Below are positions 18,856-26,522 of a DNA stretch of 26,522 nt, piece by piece. The stretch's first letter is position 1; each line of letters begins with the position of its first letter. Under the pieces are notes generated by a model. It was given only the letters and a program-made list of their open reading frames with translations, ran no database searches and was not told the DNA's origin. The translations under genes were made by a program, and so were the position numbers. Where the stretch lies: contig PJRA01000195.1 of NCBI GenBank assembly GCA_016987375.1, positions 98,743 through 125,264 of the forward strand, in the 5' to 3' direction. The stretch is from Brachionus koreanus. Taxonomy: Eukaryota; Rotifera; Eurotatoria; Ploima; Brachionidae.

Positions 18856-19556
18856 TTAACAATAGAACGTCCGGGGTTAGTTTTTTAACCCCCATTTTGA
18901 AAAACTTCTAACTTATATAAATTTTATCACATAAAGTAAAATTTTAAAAATGGCTTTTATTAGCTAAAAATCGTTATTGTAATTATTTAGAAAAAGAATA
19001 AAGATTACTACTTATTTTTTTTATCTAATTTTCAATGTAGAAAGTGTAATAAATTAAGAACTAAAATAATTGAATAGTACCTAAATAATAAATATCATTT
19101 TTTGAGCATCTAATGTAACATATGAATTTCGACTCAATTTAAAAAATTTAAATCGACTTAATTGATTTTATATATAAAATACTAGTTGATAACTATGATC
19201 CATTGTGTAACTGCTACCTTACTATTTCTTCCTTTTTTACTGAGCCATCAGATAATTAAACATATGTATCTTGAATTTTTTTTAATCTAAAGGAGCATTA
19301 GCTCGACACATAAAACAAATAAATAATAAGTAGGATTATTAATTTTTTTTTAAATTTTAAAGTTCAATCATAAATTAAATCATTCAACAATCATTCAGTA
19401 TCTGTTGACTTACTTGTGATTTTTTGATACTTATTTTATTATATTAGATACTAAAATAGTTTGTTTCCAACGAAAAAAATTTTCATAGAAAATGTTTAAG
19501 TAATCTGAATAAATTTTAAATTTTTATGAGATATCAGCCGAGTTTTCCATGGTTAA
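18856..19556. mobile_element. Larger TTAA-flanked relative of the piggyBac-type MITE
   Basis: TTAA at 18856-18859 and 19553-19556 flank ends CAATAGAACGTCCGGGG and, at the right, CAGCCGAGTTTTCCATGG, which parallel the two ends of the element at 7491-7705 (CACTAGAACGCCCGAGG and CAGCCGGGCTTTCTAGTG). The first 150 bp and last 100 bp align with that element; about 450 bp in the middle (roughly 19010-19470) are extra. Terminal repeats have diverged, so the copy is older. The subterminal GGGG...CCCC hairpin is kept with altered arms (GGGGTTA...TAACCCC). Confidence 0.65.
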
Positions 19557-19790
19557 AATAGAGATTTAAATCACATAAAAATTATTATTTTAATTTTCAT
19601 TAAAACTTTTTTCATATCTCGTTTTAAATACTATTTTAGTCTAATTTAAAAAAGATAAAAGAAAATTTCTCTTCTAAGGCTAAAGCCTATTCATTTCTTG
19701 AATCTAACTTTAAAATGGGATTATCTGCGCTTTAAACTAATATTAAAATTCTATTTTTAATTTTTATTTAATTGAAAAAAAAAAATTAAA

Positions 19791-22089
19791 ATGGATCCTC
19801 AAGACACTGAAGGCCAACAATTCTCACTGTTCAAACGAGTAAAGCAGCTTTTTGCCAATGGCTTTCGGCAAGAGATTTTGCTTCTTTTCAAAAACTCGAT
19901 ACCTTTGGTATGCTAAAGAAAAAAACATTCAGATATTCAATTTTAAATTTAAAATTTTCCTTTAATTTAGATTTTTAACAATTTCAGTCAGACATTTCTA
20001 CCTATAATAAGCCTTTTTTTCTGCGGACACATCGGTCCAAATGAACTGGCAGCAGTAACATTAGCAAACACATTCATCAACATAGGCTCATTTTCGACCC
20101 TTGTTGGCTTATCAAGCGCGTGCGACACTCTTTTTCCGCAGCTTTTCGGCGGCACGGACAAAAAAAAACTCGGCTCAGTGCTTCAAAAAGCCGTTTTAAT
20201 CTCACTTTTATCCTGTTTGCCTACATGTGGCATTTTACTCAATGTCAAAAATCTTCTCGCTCTGTTCATACGTGAAAAAAACATAATTCAGTAAATTATT
20301 AATAAAAAAAAAATTAAATAAAATAAAAATGATGCAATTTGTTTTCTGAAGAATTGCTGATAGATACATTGTCATTTTTATTCCATCAATTTTAGTAAGA
20401 AAATAAAAATTTTCTTTTTTCTAAATTTTATTAATATTTTCTTTTTAAAGTTTTACAGTGTTTATGTTATCCTGCAAAAATATGTGCTATCTCAAGTGGG
20501 TTATTTAATTTAATTTTTTTTTTAATGAAAAAATTTTAATTTAAAAAAAGAACATATTCTATCCAATTTTGTATATAAATATTCTCATTAATTTGATAAA
20601 CATTGTCTTTCATGCATTGTTTATTAATTATCTTGGACTTGGAGTCGAGTAAGTTGTTTTAAAAGAAAAAAAAAATTTAGAAAAGACATGATTTAAGTGG
20701 CGGAGCTATTAGTGTTGTTTTGTCTAATTTTTTCAATCTATTATTCATCTTTGCTTACATCCGAGGAACAAATTTGCATCTAAAAACTTGGTCTGGTAGG
20801 ATTAGATAGTTCTAGATGACAAATGGTTTCAAAAAATTGACTTAATTAGGCTGGAAGATTGAATGCTTGTATGACTGGACAGACTATTTGAAATTGGCAG
20901 TGCCCGGTTTTGCCATGCTGTTCTTTGAGTGGACTAACTTTGAGATTGGGGTGATTGCCGCTGGAAAATTGGGAAGGGATCAAATATCTGTTATGTCCAT
21001 TGGAATTCAAACAATTTACATTGCTTTTATGGTAAAATTGATTTAAAAAAAAATTTTGATTAAAACTTTTTTATTTAAAAGATTCCATTGGGAATTGGTA
21101 AGAAAACACTGATATTTGATTGAAAATTTACTTAATTTTGAATTTTTAAGCAACTGCTGCCAATATTAGAATAGGCCAGGTTTTAGAACATTTTAGACTT
21201 ATTTTTCTTTTACATTTAAATTTTTTTTAATATCAGTTTTTGGGAGAAAATTCACCAGTTAAATCAAAGCACTCATGCAAAGTTGGACTTTTGTTAGCTT
21301 GTAAGAAAACAAGTTAAAATTTTGACTAAAAAAATTTGCAAAATTTTTCCAAGTTTTTTCTTCATTAATAACTGGTTTGATCATACTCACTTTTTCAAGC
21401 TATATTCCACTAGCATTTACCAACGATACGTAATAAATAAAATTTTAGTTAATTTTTTTTTCGTTGCCTAAAACAAAGAAAATTTTAGATTTATAATCAA
21501 ACAAGCATCTAGTCAGCTAAAATTCATAGCATTTGCTCATTTATTGGATGCACTACAGGTAAATAAAAAATAATTTTAAATAAGCAGATGATAAAATACT
21601 AAGGGCTATGGCGGTGGAGTAATAAAAGCAGTCGGAGCCCAGTACTACGGCTTTTTGATGGTTACACTAGCATTCTATGGTGTTGGAATACCAATTGGTG
21701 TTTATTTGCTTTTGAGAACTGATTACAAAGTGACAGGCTATTGGATTGGCTTTGTAGCGGCTGCAGTTATTCTATTGACAATGCAAGGAGTTTTTATTTA
21801 CAGAATAGATTGGGCCAAAAATGCCCAAAAGGCGTTCGATCGATCTCTAAAGCCATCAATAGCTTTAAAATTGACTAGTACTGAAACAGGACTAATGGAG
21901 CCTAATCAAAACACTTTGAGAAAATCAACTCTAAAAATTTTGCTTCAAAAAATCTCAATTTTAATTGTTTTATTGATTATATTTGTTTGTTTTATTCTAA
22001 CACGAAACTTGGTTAAAATAAGAGAAGAAATATCAAGAACTAGTTATTTGCTAAATGCAACTTTGCCATCTATAACTAAAATTTTGTGA
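19791..22089 (+). CDS. MATE family multidrug/toxin extrusion transporter (SLC47-like), 13 exons
   Basis: Predicted exons: 19791-19907, 19971-20290, 20352-20394, 20451-20495, 20551-20648, 20698-20795, 20850-21031, 21082-21097, 21151-21179, 21237-21300, 21354-21429, 21489-21558, 21604-22089. All introns are short GT...AG and phases agree, giving 547 residues, near SLC47A1 (570). MATE proteins export organic cations in exchange for protons. Family marks: an N-terminal FRQEILLLFKNSIPL helix, GLSSACDTLFPQLFGG (family GLSSALDTLCGQAFG), RYIVIFIPSILFYSVYVILQ, and FEWTNFEIG with Glu267 and Glu272, spaced like Glu273 and Glu278 of human MATE1. The second half has the FLGENSP and GGGVIKAVGAQYYG blocks. 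A last hydrophobic segment near 506-526 matches the extra C-terminal helix of animal MATEs. The substrate is unknown. Exon 8 is only 16 nt. The weakest splice choices are the donors of exons 4 (GTGGGT) and 9 (GTTTTA). Confidence 0.9.
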
Positions 22090-22100
22090 TTTTTTATTAA

Positions 22101-22106
22101 AATAAA
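22101..22106 (+). terminator. Poly(A) signal AATAAA of the MATE gene
   Basis: Begins 12 nt after the MATE stop codon and 38 nt before the tRNA-Thr gene, so the transcript must end in this narrow gap. Confidence 0.5.
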
Positions 22107-22143
22107 ATTTTAAAGCCTAATAGAATTTCTAAAAATAACAAGT

Positions 22144-22216
22144 GGCGCCGTGGCTTAGTGGCTAAAGCGCCTGTCTAGTAAACAGGAGATCCCGGGTTCG
22201 ATTCCCGGCGGTGCCT
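22144..22216 (+). tRNA. tRNA-Thr (anticodon AGT), copy 1
   Basis: A complete cloverleaf of 72 nt plus discriminator: acceptor GGCGCCG/CGGTGCC (one G-T pair), D stem GCTT/AAGC, anticodon stem CCTGT/ACAGG with loop CTAGTAA (anticodon AGT, reads ACU after A34 to inosine), and T stem CCGGG/CCCGG with loop TTCGATT. Both internal Pol III promoters are present: A box TGGCTTAGTGG and B box GGTTCGATTCC. A T run directly after the 3' end serves as terminator. No intron; CCA is not encoded, as expected for a nuclear tRNA. Identical to 23270-23342. It lies between the MATE gene and a convergent Ly6 gene. Confidence 0.97.
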
Positions 22217-22270
22217 TTTTTTTGTTGTTTATTTAAGCTTAAATCTTTTTTAAAATTTATTAAATATTTT

Positions 22271-22705
22271 CTAATAAAATTGATTGAAAAATTGAAAAAA
22301 AATTAAACTAATAAAAAATATAGAGTAAAAAGAAAGCTTAGTTGAAGAATTGCATAAATCAGTTGAACAACAGTAGCTTCCAGCGAATATTCTTTTACTC
22401 GAATCCTTATTACAGTTTGATGAACAGCCGCGCTCAATTACTGCCAAGTTTCCTGAGCCAACATAAGTTTTGATGCAAAATTGATTTTCGCCACAATTTG
22501 TCTCAACGCCAAAATTGGTATCAGAGCACGTATCTATAGAACATGTATAGCAATAGATAGCAGATGAGTTATGGCACAAAAATGCTTCAAAATAAAAAAA
22601 ATGATACTTTCCACTTTTTTAAATCAAATAAATAGATAAAAAAATCAAATAAAAAAAATTACCTAGCAATATAAAAATTAATGAAAACTTTTTCAAATCA
22701 TTCAT
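22271..22705 (-). CDS. Ly6/uPAR three-finger domain surface protein 1, 2 exons
   Basis: Exons on the minus strand are 22705-22663 and 22584-22271, joined by a 78-nt intron in phase 1 to give 118 residues. Exon 1 and the start of exon 2 form a signal peptide (FSLIFILLAFLCHNSSA, cleavage likely after Ala23). The mature part has the ten cysteines of an Ly6/uPAR fold (26, 29, 34, 45, 51, 68, 72, 86, 87, 92), ending in the diagnostic CCSTDLCN. A hydrophobic C-terminus (about 99-118) after small residues at NSS suggests a GPI anchor, as in many family members. Ligand and role are unknown; the family includes adhesion, receptor-modulating and signalling proteins. It is a paralogue of 23968-24370. 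A poly(A) signal on this strand is at 22256-22261, and the tRNA-Thr gene lies 54 bp beyond the stop. Confidence 0.88.
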
Positions 22706-23269
22706 TTTATCTAAGCAAATTTTTTTACTATTTAATGTTTTATACCAGAAATAAAGAATAATTAATTAAGATTTGAGTGGATTTAATATTAAGTGATCTA
22801 AATCGTTAAGTTAAATATTTAAATAAAAGAAAAGACTTATTTGGTCTTTTAAAATTCAAAGATTAGAACATAAAAATAAATTTTATAAAAATTTTTTATT
22901 TTTTTTGAATAATCAAGATAAAAAAGATTCAAAATATCTGAATCAGATTTAAATGACAATTTAAAAAAAAAATGTAAAAAATAAATAAGTTATTAAGGAT
23001 TTGATATTAGGTGTAAAAATATTTTGAAAATTTTTAAGTAATTGTTAAAAACATCAAAATTTGATTTGAATATATTTTATGATGAAATCAAAATTTATTC
23101 GATTGATACGAAAAGTATCAGCAGAAGAAAAAATTGATTTTTTTTATTAAAGATGATTCAATTCAAGTTCAAAAATTCATATTATAAAAATCAAAATTTC
23201 AAATTTAAAAATCCGATCTAAAAAAAATAATTTTTTTCAAATATTTAATTTGAATAAAATTTGCCAGGT
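22706..23269. other. AT-rich spacer upstream of Ly6 gene 1
   Basis: Promoter region of the minus-strand Ly6 gene 1 and 5' flank of tRNA copy 2. No coding frame or repeat was recognised; A/T runs dominate. Confidence 0.5.
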
Positions 23270-23342
23270 GGCGCCGTGGCTTAGTGGCTAAAGCGCCTGT
23301 CTAGTAAACAGGAGATCCCGGGTTCGATTCCCGGCGGTGCCT
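23270..23342 (+). tRNA. tRNA-Thr (anticodon AGT), copy 2
   Basis: Identical to copy 1 over all 73 positions, with the same A and B boxes, followed by a T run as terminator. The flanks differ apart from a few bases before the 5' end (AGTGGCG against AGGTGGCG), so the identity is limited to the gene itself, from either gene conversion or purifying selection. Confidence 0.97.
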
Positions 23343-23967
23343 TTTTTTTTCCAAGCAAAAAATTCAAGTTTTTTTATTATTTAAAAAAAAAATTTTAAAT
23401 AGAATATTTAATGCAATAAATTAATATATTTAGAGTGATGAATTTAATTTTTTAATCAAATAAATAAAACATTTAAATTTTACTTAATATTTGAGGAATT
23501 TTTAAAAAATTTGAATAATCGGATAAATGTCAAATAATGTTGAATGATTATTATTTTAATTATTAATTTTAAATTTGACTTTTTTTTTACAGTTGTTGTA
23601 GTCCTCCCAAAATTCAAAAACTACAACACTGACTCTAGCCAACTTAGATGTCTTTAGTTTTACACTATGATCTAATGCGTCTTACAAGTCATTAATATTT
23701 AAATGTGTGTTAAATATTAGACACGTTATTATTATCACAGATAGGTAAATCGAAATGTAAAATAGATCTGAATAAATACATAAAATAAAGTTTTATAACA
23801 CTCAATAATTAATAATTTTATTTTTAGCTTAATTCTTCAATAAAAATAGTCGTAATTTTATTTAATTTTTATTTGTTTCTATTTTAAAAATAAAAAAGGT
23901 TTTCTTAGTTTGAATCTTTAAATTAAAATTGTACAAAGTGTTGATATTTGTTTATTAATTAATTAAA
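23343..23967. other. AT-rich spacer between tRNA copy 2 and Ly6 gene 2
   Basis: Over 600 bp, whereas the equivalent gap at the first tRNA/Ly6 pair is 54 bp. A less AT-rich block at 23590-23700 (CAGTTGTTGTAGTCCTCCC...) carries a short inverted match, GTTGTAGT with CTACAACA at 23595-23628. No gene recognised. AATAAA for the minus-strand Ly6 gene 2 is at 23951-23956. Confidence 0.5.
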
Positions 23968-24370
23968 TTAAAATAAAGAAAAAATTAAAATTATCAAAAA
24001 AAATGAATTTAATTTTGGTTTATAAGAGGAATTACATAAATCTTCCGAACAGCAATAAATTCCAGCGCCAAAGCCCAAAAATGTGCCAGTATTAGCTTCT
24101 CTACATTCTTTGGAGAAACAGTTTCGAGTTATTGTTTCTTTATTAACAGCACTAGCATAAGTTTTTATGCAAACACTATTATCACCACAATTAGTTATAT
24201 TGCCTAAGTTTGTACTCGAACAAAATTCTCCCGAGCAAGAGTAGCATTTGATGGCTGTTGAATATTGACACAAAATTGCTTTTAAGAAGAAAAATATAAT
24301 TTATCTTAAAAATTATCTTAACTATACCCAATAGGACAAAAATTACGAAATAATTTATAAAATTTTTCAT
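23968..24370 (-). CDS. Ly6/uPAR three-finger domain surface protein 2, 2 exons
   Basis: Exons on the minus strand are 24370-24328 and 24278-23968, joined by a 49-nt intron at exactly the same place and phase as in Ly6 gene 1 (exon 1 is 43 nt in both). The 117-residue product has a signal peptide (NYFVIFVLLAILCQYSTA), ten cysteines at 26, 29, 34, 45, 51, 68, 73, 90, 91 and 96, the terminal CCSEDLCNSS block, and a hydrophobic tail (about 106-117) suggesting a GPI anchor. It shares NCG-x-N-x-x-CIKTY and the Cys frame with gene 1, but the loop between Cys73 and Cys90 is longer and most other residues differ. Clearly a tandem paralogue that has diverged; function unknown. Confidence 0.88.
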
Positions 24371-24949
24371 TATTCTCTGGAGAATTTTGCGCTGTCTCTT
24401 CTATTTTATATTACAAGTCTATTGAATGCATTTTACTTAGTAGCTTTTTTATAATCAGTTTATTAAATATTTGAAAAAATCTTAAAGAATGTTGAAAAAA
24501 AGAAAATCTATCTAAGTCTATCTGAATTTAAAAATTAAATTTACTTGATTAATTTGAATAATTTTATAAGCAGCTGTACTAAACATCTTTGATTTAGAAT
24601 TTTATAATCACTAAATTAATAACAACAAAAAAATGCGAAAAATTTGACTAAAAAAACGAATAAAAATCAGAAAAATGTCAAAAAATATAAACTTTGAATT
24701 TGGATCAACAATTAAAAACAAAAATGCTATATCTAAACTATTCTTAAAACCATTCTCAGTTGATTGACTCTTCATTTCGTTAGTTTTAGAGAATGTCTTA
24801 ATGACTTATTTATATCAATTTATCGATGATTTTTTATTTCATCTTGTACCAAAATTTATCGGAGCATTTTTAATTTTGATTATTTCTGAAATATAATAAT
24901 AATAAATTTTTTTCTTTTTATTCAATCCTAGTAAAGCACTTGGTCATTA
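24371..24949. other. AT-rich intergenic DNA upstream of Ly6 gene 2
   Basis: Presumed promoter of Ly6 gene 2 near its start codon; otherwise no coding frame or repeat recognised. Confidence 0.5.
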
Positions 24950-25460
24950 TTTTTGATTTTCATTCAAGTCAATCTTAGGCCTTTACTCTTGCTTCTCTCA
25001 TCTCATTTTCTCAATTGTTGGCCTTAATGTTACAGCTGGTCGTTCTACCCTGCGTCACCCTTGAGGTGTCTATTGAAGGGCTCTTTTTGCATCTTTGTTT
25101 TTTTCATTCTAAGTACATGTCCAAGTCATTGCTGCATTGATTAAATCGCCCTGAATTTATTTTTTGTATAGTTCAGCATTTGACAATGTATTTGGCCAGT
25201 GAATCGCTACAACCCTCCTGAGACTTCCAGTATGGAAAGTGTACAGGCTTTTTCTGTCAAGTTCAGACATTCCCCAACATTTACTATTTTGCGTCAGTAT
25301 TGCTTTTACTGCAGTTGTATAGTATAAATTTTGTTTTCATGTTGTAGCTGATTGATTTCCATGCTGGTCGAAATCTGCTTTATGCAGGTCTATCTTTAAT
25401 GTATGTGTTCTCATTGCTGTTCTGATCTTGGTGTATTCACTCTATTTGTGTTACCATTAA
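24950..25460 (-). pseudogene. Non-LTR retrotransposon fossil, C-terminal end of pol
   Basis: Less AT-rich than its flanks. The minus-strand reading gives KCWGMSELDRKSLYTFHT and LRRVVAIHWPNTLSNAELY, which correspond to the C-terminal blocks of a LINE family (the usual form is CW-x-x-x...LRRILxIxWPxxISNxEL). Then, after a frame change, come DAKRALQ, a stop, TPQG, a stop, RRVERPAVTLRPTIEK, i.e. the W-x-PxGKRxxGRP block. Several TAG/TGA stops and frameshifts show that it is long dead. The same family type as the split copy at 2805-2903/4010-4050. Confidence 0.8.
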
Positions 25461-26522
25461 TTTTCTGTTCTCTCAAATATAAACTTGCATTTCAATTGTT
25501 TTTGTTACTAAAATTATTTTTTTTAGAGAATATATATTAAAATGTCTCAACAATATATTTAATGTGACATGAGAAAAAAATTAATTTTCGACATAATTGT
25601 ATTTTTTGTCTTAGAAAATTTGTGTCATTAAAAAATATTAAAATAGCTCAATAAAGTATTAAATTTAACAAGAAAATAAAAACAATCACATAAAATTTTA
25701 ACGTAGAAAAAGTCACATGGTTATTTCCTAAGCAAAGCTGGAATTTTACCCGGACAACTGACTCAATGTTGTTTGCCATGGGAACAAGATTGTTAAAGAA
25801 ATGCATTGAATAAGCCTTGACTGTAAGTAACACCAAAAATATATAAAGTTTTTACCATGAAGGATATGTACATGTACTTAGTTTCTAGTCTTATTGTTTC
25901 AGGAATTTTGATAACTTGATTTTTTTGTTGGTTTGGTATCAAATTGAGATCGCAGATCTTATTCATTCATTTGAGTCAAAATTTCGGTGCTGCGATTGTG
26001 ACTGTGGAATCTTATAACTTGTTTTTTTTTTATTTTATTCTACTCTATTTAACTTTTTTTTGATTTTAGTTTTTTTTCTTTGAAGGAGTCATATCTTGCC
26101 TTTTCAGACCAAGAAATTTAATTAATTTTTTTATATAAGCATTTTTAATATTAAAAAAAATTTTTCATCTTAATAATTGTTCCTGCTTGTTAACGTTTAA
26201 AGCAATTAAAAGAAATTATTTTAAACATTTTCAAACCATATTTTAATTAAAGACTATTTATTTTTTGAGTTTTCTGACATTAGCAAAAAAAATTAAAGAA
26301 AAAAACAAAGTTATTTCATAGTCGAGTTAGTTAAGAGGTGGATTAATTTTTCTTCTATCAAAACTTCCTGACTCGACGAACTCCGATCGAAGAATTGATA
26401 ATTAAAAAAAATTGGAAATAAATAAATAAAAAGTTGTATATCAAAAATAATTTTTATTAATTTTTGACACTTAAAGTCAAAAATTTAATTTAATTTTTAC
26501 TTTATTAACTATATTAACGTTA
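25461..26522. other. AT-rich DNA to the window end, no gene accepted
   Basis: A 62-codon minus-strand frame at 25648-25836 ends in a hydrophobic stretch, but it has no homology I recognise and could be chance. A possible stem (GTCGAGTTAG at 26321-26330 against CTGACTCGAC at 26368-26377) lies in a less AT-rich island. Nothing else is seen. Confidence 0.45.
26321..26377. repeat. 10-bp imperfect inverted repeat
   Basis: GTCGAGTTAG pairs with CTGACTCGAC at 9 Watson-Crick positions plus one G-T pair in RNA, with 37 nt between. It is the only GC-containing structure of its kind in the last kilobase. No RNA class recognised. Confidence 0.4.

Noticed and set aside
25648..25836. 62-codon minus-strand frame with a hydrophobic end, possibly a third surface protein
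   Set aside because: It has a single cysteine and none of the Ly6 pattern. An alternative splice ATG|GTAAAA...TTACAG|TC would give another, short frame, so there is no consistent gene model.

Overview
The window looks like nuclear DNA from a small, very AT-rich animal genome. The genes have short AT-rich introns with GT...AG borders and AATAAA poly(A) signals. There are eukaryote-specific genes (WDR77/MEP50, TMEM267, CTU1, Ly6-type surface proteins, an MATE transporter), nuclear tRNA-Thr genes with internal A and B boxes, and many fossils of animal transposons (IS630/Tc1/mariner, piggyBac-type and hAT-type MITEs, non-LTR retrotransposons). A compact invertebrate such as a rotifer would fit, but the sequence alone does not fix the species.

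Layout. Positions 1-225 hold the edge of an IS630/Tc1-mariner transposase (minus). At 926-2696, WDR77 (minus, 3 exons) and TMEM267 (plus, 1 exon) are divergent, with start codons only 64 bp apart. At 2805-4210, a non-LTR retrotransposon fossil is split by a 1.1-kb inverted-repeat DNA element; the retrotransposon reading resumes across the duplicated target site. At 5680-7238 lie a small basic ORF of unknown function and an intronless CTU1 gene. At 7487-10869 is a nest of short DNA elements (two kinds of MITE one within the debris of the other, a hAT-type MITE, two unrelated Tc1/mariner transposase fossils) surrounding the last exon of a RING-H2 gene. At 10924-12023 is a two-exon gene for an unrecognised serine-rich protein (minus). 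About 5.6 kb of AT-rich DNA without recognisable genes follows. At 17700-19556 are a non-LTR RT fossil and another TTAA-flanked element. At 19791-22089 is a 13-exon MATE transporter. At 22144-24370 are two tRNA-Thr(AGU) genes of identical sequence, each facing a Ly6/uPAR-type gene. At 24950-25460 is another non-LTR fossil, then AT-rich DNA to the end.

Functional links. CTU1 thiolates the wobble uridine of certain cytosolic tRNAs; WDR77 is the partner of the arginine methyltransferase PRMT5. These are unrelated housekeeping genes that happen to be neighbours. I see no operon or defence-type gene system. The parts that look least described are the 1.1-kb inverted-repeat element with phased 20-bp GGTCAC motifs, the 387-bp palindrome-rich element with perfect 8-bp target duplications, the serine-rich gene, and the paired tRNA/Ly6 arrangement. 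Splice sites were read by eye, guided by reading-frame continuity and family similarity; no search was run.
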